Shown here: in pieces, positions 29,758 through 41,701 of the stretch
Layout: every line of letters starts with the position of its first letter
Position numbering within the stretch: the first letter of the stretch is position 1
Source: Phallus indusiatus
Taxonomy: Eukaryota; Basidiomycota; Agaricomycetes; Phallales; Phallaceae
Reading direction: 5' to 3'
Length of the DNA stretch: 64,000 bases
Assembly: GCA_027605045.1 (NCBI GenBank)
Contig: JAQFWX010000062.1
Coordinates: forward strand, 124,001 to 188,000
Position numbers and translations under genes: made by a program
The notes under the pieces: generated by a model
Database searches by the model: none
Seen by the model: the letters and a program-made list of their open reading frames with translations, nothing else
What the model was told of the DNA's origin: nothing

Positions 29758-30744
29758 TACAGCTACTATATACACAAACGACGACGCGGCGTGCGGCCCT
29801 GGCACAGCTAAGTGCCAGGCGCCCAAGCCGAATCTAAGCGACGTGATGTCACGGGCATCACGCCGGGTACGAGCGCGCGACGCGCGCGAGTAGAGAAAGT
29901 GAAATAGAGACAGAACAAGGGAACGGAAAGTAAAAGTAACATATGGGAATGATAAATAAAGTAGAAACGAAATGATGCCGATGATAATAAATAAGAAAAT
30001 GAGAGACGGCGGTAGCGTACCCTGACAATACTCGTATATACACTTATATGCAGACGATCGTCGTCTGCCCAAGTACCTAGTATTATGTAACGTACATAGG
30101 CGCCGTCACAACTGTAAATACCGCGTAACGGTAAAGGCGCCGGCAGCCTTTCTTACCTGCACTTGCAAATATACAGCTTTATACTGTTTGTTGTGAGTCC
30201 ATAAGAACCGGGCTAATCGTAAACTGTAACGAGACGTTACAGAAGATCAAGACCTCCTGTACTATCGCGGCAAGGTTTACATGCCAAACATGGACGAGTT
30301 GCATCGGAAAATCCTCTCTAGACATCACGACACCAAACTCGGCGGTCATCCCGGTCATTTCAAGACCCTGGAACTCGTTTCGCGCACCTTTTGGTGGCCA
30401 GGTATCTCTAGGTATGTGCAACACTATGTAGAGGCCTGCGACATGTGTCTACGCACGAAACCGTCTCGCCACGCACCCTATGGACTTCTCCGACCTACAG
30501 AAGTGCCAAGTCGACCCTGGGAACACATCGGTCGACTTCATCGTGGAACTGCCAGAATCCAATGGTTTTGATGCAATCCTCTCGGTTGTCGACTCTCTCA
30601 CCAAACGGGTTCACTTCGTGCCGACATTTACAACACTTGACGCGACAGGTCTAGCCCGACTGTACCTCCAACACGTCTGGAAGCTCCATGGTCTCCCCAT
30701 GAAGGTGATCTCTGACAGAGGCCCCCAGTTTGCTACCTGCTTCA

Positions 30745-31534
30745 TGTTAGGGCTACTCAGCTCAGACTAGAGGGAGGGGATCCTAAGAGATATATATTGG
30801 GAAAATGCTAACTACTCACCTAGAGGGAGGGGATCCTAAGAGAACAAGCTTAGGGACCCTCACTCTAGGTACAGCTACTATATACATAAACGACGACGCG
30901 GCGTGCGGCCCTGGCACAGCTAAGTGCCAGGCGCCCAAGCCGAGCCTAAGCGACGTGATGTCACGGGCATCACGCCGGGTACGAGCGCGCGACGCGCGTG
31001 AGTAGAGAAAGTGAAATAGAGACGAAACTGTCAGGGTACGCTACCACCGTCTCTCATTTTTCTATTTATTATCATCGGCATCACTTCATTTCCATTCCAT
31101 TTACTATTTCCGTATTTTACTTTTATCTTCCGTTCCCTTGTTCAGTCTCTATTTCGCATTCTCTACTCGCGCGCTCGTACCCGGCGTGATGCCCGTGACA
31201 TCACGTCGCTTAGGCTCGGTTCGGGCGCCTAGCACTTAGCTGTGTCAGGGCCGCACGCCGCGTTATCGTTTTTCATGTATATAGTCGCTGTCCCTAGAGT
31301 GAGGGTCCCTAAGCTTGTTCTCTTAGGATCCCCTCCCTCTAGGTGAGTAGTATAGTTCTCTCAATATATTTTACTTAGGATCCCCTCCCTCTAGGTGTGA
31401 GCTGAGTAGCCCTAACAGAAACAAGGAAGCGGAAAGTAAAAGTAAAACACGGAAATAATAAATAAAATAGAAATGAAGTGATGCCGATGGTAATAATCAA
31501 GGAAAATGAGAGACGGCGGTAGCGTACCCTGACA
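30745..31534 (-). mobile_element. F1 solo LTR in element F, holding another F1 solo LTR
   Basis: Outer LTR TGTTAGGG...CCCTGACA is flanked by CTTCA (30740-30744) and CTGCA (31535-31539), a TSD with one mismatch. It is itself split by an oppositely oriented F1 LTR at 31029-31417. It interrupts the integrase of element F. Confidence 0.88.
31029..31417 (+). mobile_element. Solo F1 LTR nested in an F1 LTR, TSD GAAAC
   Basis: Runs TGTCAGGG...CCCTAACA, 389 bp, flanked by GAAAC at 31024-31028 and 31418-31422. Confidence 0.93.
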
Positions 31535-32598
31535 CTGCACGCAAGAGCTTTCTAGGCTCCTTGGCATAAGGCTTGCACCCTCCACGGCGTATCATCCTCA
31601 AACCGATGGTCAAACGGAACGAGTCAACGCAGAAGTCGAACAGTACCTTCGACTTTTCACCTCAGAACGCCAGGACGACTGGGACCAGCTGCTGCCCATG
31701 GCTGAGTTTGCATACAACAACCATGTGCACTCGGCTACGCGTGCGACACCCTTCGAGCTCGACATTGGACGACATCCACGTATGGGATTCGAACCGCGGC
31801 TTGCTGAGTCCAAGATCGAGTCTGTCAACGAGTTCAAGACGCGTATGGAGTCGACGATCGAGGAAGCCAAGACTGCCATAGTCAAGGCGAAGGACGAGAT
31901 GGCCAAGTACTACGACCGGAGACACATCCCGGCACCTGAATACAAGGTTGGCGATAAGGTTTACCTCGATTCCAGCAACATTTGTACTACCAGGCCTTCC
32001 GCCAAGTTGTCGCATCGATACCTAAGCCCGTTTCCGATAGTCGGCAAGGTTGGGTCTCATGCATATAGGTTGGGTCTACCGCTGTCCATGTCAAGGCTTC
32101 ACCCCGTTTTCCATGTCGGGAAGTTGCGCCCTAAGGTCGAAGACACAATCCCGGGTCGTCGCGTAAAGGCTCCTCCACCGCCTGAGGTCAGGGACGACGG
32201 TGAACACTATGTCGTAGAGCGGATTTTGGACAGTCACGTATTCTGGAGACGACTCGAGTATAAGGTGCGTTGGGAAGGCTATGGTCCCGAACACGACCAA
32301 TGGGAACCCGAGTTGAATATCGCAGCTCCCGACCTGATCAAGCAATTTCACCAAGAACATCCAAGTGCGCCGCGTTCAATAAACGGTCTTCTTTTCCAAC
32401 GTTGACCTCGGTTTGACTGGTCGAAACTTCAAGAATCATTAGTCGGTGCTGCAGGCATCGGGACGTCGCCTCGTTGAAGGGGGGGATGGTGTCAGGGTAC
32501 GCTGCTGCCGTCTCTCATTATTCCTTATTTATCATTGCCGGCATATATTTCTTTCTGTTTCAATTACATTTCCCATATCTCACTTTCACTCTCCGTTT

Positions 32599-33185
32599 TA
32601 GTGTGGCCGCGGTTCGGTTCGGTCCGGTTTTTTGACACTTTTTGCCGAACCGAAAACCAAACCGATGGTTCGGTTCGGGAAATTTCACTGAACCGAACCG
32701 TTTTACATTGGTTCGGTTCGGTTCGGTTTTTATTGGTTCGGTTCAGTGGTTCGAACCGGTTCACAATAGTACTTGAAATTTTCTAGATTTTGATGAATTT
32801 AGATGATTTTGGACAGCTTTTTTGCTTATGTAACACGGGCGCTTATTTAAGCGCCCAACTTATCTTGTAGATATTCGAAAAATATTTATGACATATTTTT
32901 TTATTCCCATTTTGAGCAATTTTTGAGCTCTCTAGAGCCAAAATAAAAAAAAAATCACGACAAAATTCACCATTTTGACCCAGTTATATGGCAATATGTG
33001 AATTGGTTTCTGAACCGGTTTGAAATGGTTCCTATCGGTTCAGCAATTTTTCAAAAATTTCCGAACCGCAAACCGAACCATTTAAAAGACCGAACCGAAC
33101 CGAACCGATAAATCGGTTCATTTCAGTCTTTTTTTCGGTTCAGTTCGGTTCGGTTCGGTCCAAAAACCGAACCGTGGCCACACTA
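32599..33185. mobile_element. hAT-like MITE rich in CCGAACC, 8-bp TSD CTCCGTTT
   Basis: 587 bp with ends TAGTGTGGCCGCGGTTCGGTT and its inverse, flanked by CTCCGTTT at 32591-32598 and 33186-33193. Subterminal regions are filled with tandem GGTTC/CCGAACC words on both sides; the centre is AT-rich. There is no transposase. The 8-bp TSD and T-A-G start fit hAT. Confidence 0.88.
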
Positions 33186-33255
33186 CTCCGTTTATTTGTT
33201 CTGTCCCTATTTCACCTTCTTTACTCGCGCGCGTTGCGCGCTCGTTTCCGGTGTG

Positions 33256-33558
33256 CACTGGAGACATAGGAAAGTTTGCTTGATATGCAAACTATTAAGC
33301 AAACTCCAAGCAGAGACCCAGTTTACTTAGAGTTTCTCACTGTTTCAAACTTTGTACAAACTCTCAATTTGATCAGAGTTTACTTGGGTAAACAGATTTC
33401 ATACAAATTTTCTGACAAACCTTAATTAAATGTTATGTGGATTTTATGCAGATGCTGAAGAAGCAATCTGCTCAAGGTTTCCATACAATTTGCATCAAAA
33501 TCTATTCATAGGATGCTAATGGTTTGCATGTCAAGCAAACTTTCCTATGTCTCCAGTG
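33256..33558. mobile_element. CACTG-type MITE, 3-bp TSD GTG
   Basis: 303 bp with long inverted ends CACTGGAGACATAGGAAAGT... and ...TTTCCTATGTCTCCAGTG, flanked by GTG on both sides (33253-33255, 33559-33561). It shares its first 12 bp (CACTGGAGACAT) with the larger element at 34754. The CACTG end and 3-bp TSD suggest the CACTA/CMC superfamily. Confidence 0.82.
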
Positions 33559-34753
33559 GTGATGCCTGTGACATCACCTCGCTTATGCTCGGTTCGGGCG
33601 TCTAGCACTTAGCTGTGTCAGGGCCGCACGCCGCGTTATCGTTTTTCATGTATATAGTTGCTGTACCTAGAGTGAGGGTCCCTAAGCTTGTTCTCTTAGG
33701 ATCCCCTCCCTCTAGGTGAGTAGTTAGTTCTTTCTCCAATATATTCACTTAGGATCCCCTCCCTCTAGTTGTGAGTTGAGTAGCCCTAACAATGAAGAGC
33801 TTCCAACCTCATTTTTGTCTGTAAGTTCTGGATCATCAAGCAGAGTCAATCCAGCACCTTCAGAATCATTTATTCGCGATGTCTGTGAGTTTTTCATGGA
33901 CTGGCAGCGACGAGAAGAAAGTGCACAGTATATGCGTACATTGGCTGGTGAGTAATGGAACTTTTTTTTGAACTTCTTTTTTCTTATTTGAATTAGGTAT
34001 GGCAATTGGGCTAGACTCAACAATTAAAATTGCAAAGAAAGCAAATATTTATATCAAGACATCAGGACAGAAAAAAATGAAAGTGATCAATGTTTTTGAC
34101 GGCGGCTTACTCACTGGCGTAAATGAAGATAAAGAATTGGTGATTTGTGTGAGTTCAATCAATGTTGTAGAATTTTCGTCATTATTAGAACCTATTTTTC
34201 AGGAATTTCTTGGCACCAGTTCATATGGGGAGATGATCCCGCCTGTCCGTGAATTTGCTGATCAATGTGACTCCCACAATGTGCCATTTCGAGCTGCTGG
34301 CCAGATTTGTGTTGATAGGTGTTGTGATTTCAGGAAGACCTTGCAGATTGCAATCCCTGGTATCACCGTCACACAGGATTTAGCACATCTCAAGGCGCGG
34401 ATAATGGACACCATCCCAAAGAGAAGTCCCTATCGTGACATTTTGAGCCGTGATATTTCTGATGCTCTTATCAGTCAGAAGAGCATGAAAAAAGGCGATC
34501 CTCCAATTTATCATCCACAAGAAGAACAAGAGTCACGATTGAGATCTGTATGGGAAAAATATGCGAATGCGGCAGGTGTTTGGACAAGCGAATCTGAAGC
34601 CGTGTTCTTCCGTCAAGTGGCACATGCTGGGAACGGTTGTCTTCAAAATGATGACCCTCATTGGATGGCAACAACATCTCTTAATGAGAATTGGCATAAA
34701 CAGCTAAACCGGTTGTCTGTCGGACGCACTGGAAGCATAACAATGATTGAAGG

Positions 34754-35587
34754 CACTGGAGACATTGTAGGGTTTAGCCAAAAAAAGGATCTTAAGAAAA
34801 TTATAGTTCGAGGTATAGTCCATTGATGATTTACCAAATTGCAAAATCATATTATAACTAATACTCAGATTAAGGAATTCTGATTTGGAAAATTGTCAGT
34901 ATACTGCTATAACTATCTTGGTTGAATTATGTAATAATTCTTTGTCATATAAGCCTATGATCAATCTTATCCATTCAGTAAAATAATAAACAGAGTGAAA
35001 CTTATATTATCATCATCTATATTGAAGAATGTTCTGAAAATATTGTTTATATTTATTGTGAGAATATATTTCTATCATAATTTGGATGCATGGGAAAAGC
35101 TTAATTTTAAGCATGAGAATACTCTTTGTAATATTATAGTTTTCCTGGGAAAACCTTAATAATACATGGATTCCTGGAAAATGCTGAGAAAACTCTAATG
35201 TCACAAATTGTGACCTTAAGTTTTAATTACACAGAAACTCAATATTTCCCACTCTCTCAAAATTATGATAAAATACTGTATTGACAAGTAATTATATCAA
35301 CTTGAATATATAATTTTCCACTATAGTTAATAATAATATATATTTTAGTTTGTATACTGTTTGACTGAATAGAGAAAGTTATTTATAGTGTTATATAAGT
35401 AAAAATAATTATAGAATTTAACTAAGATAATAATAGCAGCATACTGATGATTTTGCAAGCCAGAATCCTTTAATCTGAATATTAGTTATAATATAATTGT
35501 GCAGTTTGGTAAATCATCAATAGTCTATACCTCGAACTATAATTTTCTTAGGATCCTTTTTGGCTAAACCCTACAATGTCTCCAGTG
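34754..35587. mobile_element. CACTG-type MITE, 834 bp, TSD AGG, long TIRs
   Basis: Ends CACTGGAGACATTGTAGGGTTTAG and its inverse, with inverted similarity continuing for roughly 150 bp. Flanked by AGG at 34751-34753 and 35588-35590. The AT-rich centre has no gene. Excision in silico restores the gene X frame (...MIEGLVMDAILRH). Confidence 0.85.
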
Positions 35588-37438
35588 AGGACTAGTGATG
35601 GATGCTATTCTTCGACATAATTTGACGGTTAAAATTGACAATCGCTCTCAATCATTTGACTCACCCTCATGCCAGTTCCGTCTCAAAGCCGAAGGATCCC
35701 ATCATTTATTTCTCCTGGAAAGTATTCTCCGTCAGCGGGAAATTTTAACAAGCACTCCACAGCCCAAGTTTCTTAATGTCAGACCAGAGCATAAGATTGG
35801 GCTTGTACCACGCGAAAGGTATCCATTTTCTCACCCTCTTGTGATATTTTTTTATTTATTTTGTGCTTTATGAAGGGGACACCTATTATAGTGGTGGGCC
35901 CTGCCGGGAGCAAAAAAAAATTAAATAAATTAAATAAATTAATTCAAAAGGGAGCATCCGGCTATTCGTATTATTATCGTTGAAATATATTTATATAAGA
36001 CTTGAACTACTCTTTAACTGTAAAGATGCATTTATTTTTTCCCCAGCGCCCCTTACAATCGCCTTGCCGACATTGTGTACACGTCCGTGGTTTTTTTGAA
36101 ACAACTGGATGCTCCTGCACAGATGCATCGATTGCCGGTCGTTTGTTTGGTTGGCGCTGAAATGCCGCTCCCTCACCATAATAATATTGCATGTTGATTG
36201 ACGTCTGATTGACCTCTAGGGTTCCAAGGAGGTTTTGCATTTGCCAATTGTTTGATAATGGCACTGTTGGTCTTTGTATGGGAGCTGAGATTGCCTGCGT
36301 CAACGGCTGTGGGTTAGCAACTGGAATAGTGAAGTTAATATATTTGGAATTTGAGGCAAGGAGTTTGCGAATTTTTTCAATAGCGGCGTGATTCTGTTCT
36401 ATTGAATTCTTCTCATTTCGACGCTCATTCCATGTCTTCCAGTATGCTTTAAGATGTTCCGGCAGCTGCAAAATGTCCAAGTATGTATGTATACAGTTTA
36501 TTAATGTCATACCTTGTAAAAAACCTGCTTGCCGTCACAATAGCCTGACCATGAGTGAGCAAGAGAAATCCAATTTGGCTGGTTGGAGCCACTGAAAGGT
36601 CCGTTAACCATTTGTGCAAGTCCATAAAAAACAAGCTTCTCAGCTTGTGTGTGAAGTGGAAGAACAGCGACACGTGTTCCTTGTGATTGAGCCAAAAATG
36701 TGTGCCGGATTCCTTGTTCGCGTGCATAGTTTTCACTAAATGGCAGCATTGCATATTTTGTTAGCATTGCTGAGGATAGTGGCATGATTCCAAATTTTTC
36801 TTGAGAGCGTTGATAATTATTCCCGTTGACCCAGCCACCTGACCCAAAATATGGAGGGACTGAGTTAAAACAATTTGCGACTTCATCCAATAAAGCGGCA
36901 ATCCTATTCTTCAGCCAAATGTCATAATGTCCTACATATGTCAGGGTACGCTACCACCGTCTCTCATTTTTCTTTATTTATTATTGCCGGCATATATTCT
37001 TTTCTATTTCACTTACATTTCCCATATCTCACTTTCGCTCTCCGTTTATTTGTTCTGTGTAAGGGTACGATCGTTCAGTAGTTAGCTTAAGGATCAGATG
37101 GAGTATAACCCAGTAGCCCAATCTATAATAGCGCAAGGAACTACTCTTACGTGCACAGGTGTATATATATACATGAGTACGTTATCTCTACCAATAACGG
37201 TCAGGTACTATATCTACCAATAGGAAGGAAGGCAGTCGATGGCGAATAGGAAAACATGAGAAAGAGGAAGATGGTGACAGAATGGAAGCGTATGGAGAAA
37301 CGGTGAATGTACGGGAGAATACGGGAGGATGATACGGACCGGCATACCGGGTACCGTACGATGAACATGGTAACGCGGGGTCGACATATGCATTGTACTA
37401 TACTACGCAGTATACTAGATTAGCCCTTATGGTCCTAG

Positions 37439-38669
37439 TGTCAAGTACCGATATCCGGGAACGGCTATAGATACTATAATGTATTTTAGTCGCTGAATAT
37501 AACACTGATAACCGTCACCGTTGGCCGACGATAGTCAGGACTTGGCCTCAATCTATAAGAGATTGTGCCGCGACAGTCTTCTTCAGGATTTGTCCTGACG
37601 TTCGTCACGAGCGTCGAGTTCGTCAAGGACGTTTCTGATATATGCGTTCCGAGCCTCGAGAACCGCGAGCTGTATCTCGTACTGAATGATATTGTCACGG
37701 TACGCTAGCGCCTCTTCCGATTATTCGATTTATTCGATTTCTTCGATTTCTTTCGGTTTCATTTCGTATTACGATTTCCTCCATTTCCCGTACTTTGCCG
37801 TTTCCATTAGTTCCCTCGATTTCTCGATTTCTCGATCTCTTCGATTTCTTTCGATTTCTGTTTGTATCTCCTCGGATCCCATGGAGATCAGTCGGGCGCC
37901 TCATATTCGGTACTTATATGCGTTTTCCCTAGAGGGGGATACCTAAGCTTGTTCTCTTAGGTTTTCCCTCCTCTAGGTGAGTAGTTAGTCGTTGTCCCTC
38001 AATAGATCTTAGGTTTTCCCTCCTCTAGGTGTGTGCCCTGAGTCGCCCTAACAGATATCAAGCTCGACGATAATGAAGAAAGCTTCAAGATGTAGCTCTC
38101 GGCAACGACGGATGACTTCCGTCGCTGCAGGTCTCGAGGGGAGATCTCGACGTTCAATGATGATTAGAATAAGAGAAGGAGGGTTTATAGAGATATCGAA
38201 TTACGTTCGATATTAAGTCTGAAGAATTATCTACGAGTATGCTAGGGTTTATATACATGTCAGATAAATAATTCTAGCTCAGTTCGAAATAAATTCCGAA
38301 CTAGAGAAATGTAAACATGTCGTGAGATTCGTAAGTAATATCAATATATGCAGGGTATGATGTCTCATGTGATGACCATGAGGCATGCAGGGATAAGTGC
38401 TGTGCATACATGGACCTACGTTCGTCATCCATGATCTCATAACCGGAAAGTGCGTGGAATATTCTAGAAAGGGCTTTCCGCGGGTGTTCCAGGAGTTAAA
38501 GGAGACGGGTACATCTCTATACGAGTTGCGAGGTTGGTAAAGATGACTGAACGTGAAGGTCTTATCATGAGTGACGTAAGCATGATAAGATAACGGAGAT
38601 AACAGATAAATGATCGGATATGGATTACGTAACGTTACCAGAAGTGATGTCATGAATCGGATCATGACA
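37439..38669 (-). mobile_element. F3 solo LTR nested in the F4 LTR, TSD CCTAG
   Basis: TGTCAAGTACC...GATCATGACA, flanked by CCTAG at 37434-37438 and 38670-38674. Own length is about 865 bp, matching the 866-bp LTRs of element B but with scattered differences. It is split by the F2 LTR. Confidence 0.93.
37693..38053 (+). mobile_element. F2 solo LTR nested in the F3 LTR, TSD GATAT
   Basis: TGTCACGGTACGC...GCCCTAACA, 361 bp, flanked by GATAT at 37688-37692 and 38054-38058. It is the innermost layer of the nest and the cleanest complete F2 LTR in the window. Confidence 0.94.
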
Positions 38670-39449
38670 CCTAGCACGTACCCTGACATTCTGTCTCTAC
38701 TTCACTTTCTCTACTTGCGCGCGTTGCGCGCTCATACCCAGCATGATGCCCGTGACATCACCTCGCTTACGCTCGGTTCGGGCGCCTAGCACTTAGCTGT
38801 GTCAGGGCCGCACGCCGCGCTACCGTTTTTCATGTATTTAGTCGCTGTCCCTAGAGTGAGGGTCCCTAAGCTTGTTCTCTTAGGATCCCCTCCCTCTAGG
38901 TGAGTAGTAGTTTCTCCTCGATATAATTGCTTAGGATCCCCTCCCTCTAGTTGTGAGCTGAGTAGCCCTAACAACATACACTTGTCCTGTCCGGTTTAAA
39001 GTGCCACACTTAAAACAAAGTTGAGTGAAGATGAAGAGATTAAAATAGTAAACTACAAACCCTGAAATTATGTCTCAAGCAGTAATCCCGTAATAAATGA
39101 ACTGCAAGGTGTGGTGTTACATTATACGACCCAAACTTTTTGTGCATGTCGCGATGCACTCCACCTTCAACATCATTTGTGCCTCGACAACAACGGTAAA
39201 GAATTAATCCATTTTTGTCTTTGCGCTGGAAGTAATATAATTGAACACCTGGAGAATCTGAATAAAAAGCTCAACGAATATTCTCCAAAATATTAGACGC
39301 TTTTTTCCATGAGTTATCATTGAATAATGGGGCTCCTGTATTCACATCCTTCATGGGACCATATGTTGCGAAAATTCCAGTGACACGCTGGAAGAGCTGC
39401 TCTGGGCCAGGAATAAAGCGCCGCACTCGTTTGAAAACATACTTGGGGT

Positions 39450-39845
39450 TGTTAGGGCTACTCAGCTCACACTAGAGGGAGGGGATCCTAAGTACTATAT
39501 TGGAGAAATACTAACTACTCACCTAGAGGGAGGGGATCCTAAGAGAACAAGCTTAGGGACCCTCACTCTAGGGACGACGACTATATACATGAAAAACGGT
39601 GGCGCGGCGTGCGGCCCTGGCACAGCTAAGTGCTAGGCACCCGAACCGAGCGTAAGCGAGGTGATGCCACGGGCATCACACCGGGAACGAGCGCGCGGCG
39701 CGCGCGAGCAGAGAAAACGAAATAGAGACGGAAACAGACAGTGGGGAATAAATGTAAAACACGGAAAGGATAAATAGAATGAAGATGAAGGAATGCCGAG
39801 GATAATAAATAAGGAAAATGGGGACGGTGGTGTTGTACCCTGACA
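39450..39845 (-). mobile_element. Solo F1 LTR in the Y gene, TSD GGGGT
   Basis: Runs TGTTAGGG...CCCTGACA, 396 bp, flanked by GGGGT at 39445-39449 and 39846-39850. Confidence 0.93.
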
Positions 39846-40905
39846 GGGGTGTTGGAGAACCATTTTGTCATATGTTATTTCGCGTTTTTGCAATACCTCT
39901 TGCAGCGCAGCCTTATCTTCAGGATCTGGAAGAAGAAGTGCATCACGGAGAGCTCGTGCAAATGGATGCCGTAAACCATGGTGCACAGAAATTTGGAACT
40001 GGTGCATTAAGTGCCAGCAATCCCCAAGTACACGTGAGCGAATGACTGGGGCTTGTTCTGAACAAGAACGGGACAGAAGTTGATTTGCACGCATATCACC
40101 ATGCTCATCTCTGTCTGACGTTTCAAGGCACTGCTCATCACTCGCTTGACCATCATCAACGTCATGATACCAGGGCATGTTATCTTCTCCCATAGCCAGC
40201 ATCTCTTCAACATTGTCTATTTCTTCGACTGAGCTGTCTGCGCGAGAATTGTGAGGTGTGCCGGCATCCAATGTTGGCAGTAGCGTTGAATCATCCTGGT
40301 TGGAGTTGCTTTGGCGAGTTTGCAAATGCTTTGCAAAACAAAGCAGTGTAAATGGCACCTCACCAAAGACTGTGAGTGATTGGTCGGTACGCGTTGATGT
40401 TAACTCCTTTGGCACTTGATATCCTGGGACCAAAACTCAAGTTATTTCAACGAGAATGCGAGATTTTGATATCTCAATGCCATTAAACGTTGTGGACTGG
40501 TTTTCAGATAGGTAGCCTTCTGCTGCCTGCAACAATAGTTGAACGATTGCGAGATAGTAAGGATACCAACGTTCCTCCCGGCATGTCAGGTGTGACTGAC
40601 TTTGGTTTTTCAGATTTGCTGAGCACTGAGTAAATTTGTATAGATGTATATGCATCTCTTGCGGCATATAATTCTTGATCTGGAGTGAGTTCAGATCGAT
40701 CCCATTCAGTACTGATTCGGATTGATGAATCTTTGGGCAGATGCTGTTTCAAGACGATTGCAGAGAGTTCAGCGAGGCTGAAGGAGGATTTATCCACAAT
40801 ATTTGATGTTTTTGCTAATGTGCGCAAGTCGAGACCACCGGTGAAGGGGAGTTCTGTATCATCTTTGTCAAATCCACAATCCCGATACAGCCGTTGCAAA
40901 TCTGC

Positions 40906-41701
40906 TGTTAGGGCACGATCGTTCAGCGATGAGACTTAAGGATCAGACTGCTACTATAACCCAGTAACCCAGTCTATAATAGCGCAAGGAACTACACATG
41001 CGCACACGGAAGTATATATACATGTTTACGTTATCTCTAACCAATAACTAACAGGTGCATTATCTGCCAATAGGAAGAGTCGGCAGTCGAGGACATACGA
41101 ACGACATAGAGAAGGAGGGAGATGTGACAGAATGGAGCGAACGGAGAAACGGGGAGAGTTCGGGAGAATACGCGAGGGATAAGTACGGACCGGTATACCG
41201 GGTACTGTTAGGGCTACTCAGCTCACACTAGAGGGAGGGGATCCTAAGTACTATATTGGACGATAACTATACTACTCACCTAGAGGGAGGGGATCCTAAG
41301 AGAACAAGCTTAGGGACCCTCACTCTAGGCACAGCTACTATATACATAAACGACGACGCGGCGTGCGGCCCTGACACAGCTAAGTGCCAGGCGCCCAAGC
41401 CGAACCTAAGCGACGTGATGTCACGGGCATCACGCCGGGTACGAGCGCGCGACGCGCGCGAGTAGAGAAAGTGAAATAGAGACAAAACAAAGAAACGGAG
41501 AGTGAAAGTAAAATATGGAAATGATAAATAAAATAGAAACGAAATGATGCCGATGATAATAAATAAGAAAATGAGAGACGGCGGTAGCGTACCCTGACAG
41601 GTACCGTATGACCGACGTAGAGCGCGTAGGCATCTAAGTAGGTTATACTATACTACGCTAATATACTAGAATGACCGTGAGTCCTGGGACGTACCCTGAC
41701 A
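40906..41701. mobile_element. F4 solo LTR in the Y exonuclease region, TSD TCTGC, holding an F1 LTR
   Basis: TGTTAGGGCACGATCG...ACGTACCCTGACA, flanked by TCTGC at 40901-40905 and 41702-41706. It is split by the F1 LTR at 41206-41599. It interrupts the third catalytic motif region (GVNVNADLQRL) of the exonuclease. Confidence 0.93.
41206..41599 (-). mobile_element. Solo F1 LTR nested in an F4 LTR, TSD GGTAC
   Basis: 394 bp, flanked by GGTAC at 41201-41205 and 41600-41604. Confidence 0.94.

Larger units (their letters stand above)
13930..30027 (-). mobile_element. Element A: complete F1 chromovirus, TSD ATACT
   Basis: Flanked by ATACT at 13925-13929 and 30028-30032. Its 3' LTR is 13930-14289 plus 23717-23751 (split by element B). 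Its 5' LTR is 29179-29201 plus 29656-30027 (split by a solo LTR). After removing the insertions both LTRs are 395 bp and look identical by eye. The internal part 23752-29178 has open gag and pol, a self-primer type PBS at 29166-29176 and the polypurine tract GAAGGGGGGATGG next to the 3' LTR. All parts for autonomous transposition look present, although both LTRs are now interrupted. Confidence 0.93.
13879..30241. mobile_element. F6 element, second copy (split by element A), TSD GAAGA
   Basis: TGTAACGG...GAGACGTTACA, flanked by GAAGA at 13874-13878 and 30242-30246. Own sequence is 13879-13929 plus 30033-30241 (260 bp). Perfect hairpins lie at 13888-13905 (6-bp arms), 13907-13923 (6), 30050-30068 (8) and 30119-30133 (5). 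Apart from its ends the sequence differs from the copy at 3623, yet hairpins sit in a similar order. Confidence 0.78.
13634..32480 (+). pseudogene. Element F: old F1 pol, split by an F6 element, by everything nested in it, and by LTRs
   Basis: Plus-strand pol pieces lie at 13634-13878, 30242-30744 and 31535-32480. They read LSRRSDHGSGKDDNRG..., then DLLYYRGKVYMPNMDELHRK and ...YGLLRPTEVPSRPWEH, then the integrase core to the chromodomain (YVVERILDSHVF). Removing the F6 copy (13879-30241, TSD GAAGA) restores EWFEDQDLLYY. The first exon has stops, and the C-terminus carries a TGA after ...GLLFQR. Its 3' LTR is 32490-33791. It is the oldest F1 layer of the central nest. Confidence 0.85.
32490..33791 (+). 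mobile_element. F1 LTR (3' LTR of element F), holding two MITEs
   Basis: Runs TGTCAGGG...CCCTAACA after the polypurine tract of element F. Own sequence is about 401 bp once the hAT-like MITE (32599-33185) and the CACTG MITE (33256-33558) with their TSDs are removed. Right flank is ATGAA at 33792; the matching left flank was not found because the left end of F is rearranged. Confidence 0.88.
37058..38688. mobile_element. F4 solo LTR nested in the F1 LTR, TSD TTCTG
   Basis: TGTAAGGGTACG...ACGTACCCTGACA, flanked by TTCTG at 37053-37057 and 38689-38693. It is split by the F3 LTR at 37439-38669. Confidence 0.92.
36939..38973 (+). mobile_element. Solo F1 LTR (TSD ACATA) holding F4, F3 and F2 in succession
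   Basis: TGTCAGGG at 36939 to CCCTAACA at 38973, flanked by ACATA at 36934-36938 and 38974-38978. Own sequence is 36939-37057 plus 38694-38973. It is inserted in the gene of transposon Y, at an intron. Confidence 0.93.

Noticed and set aside
35874..35890. An exact 8-bp target duplication for transposon Y
   Set aside because: Flanks TTTATGA and ATATAAA are both AT-rich but do not match base for base, so no TSD is claimed.
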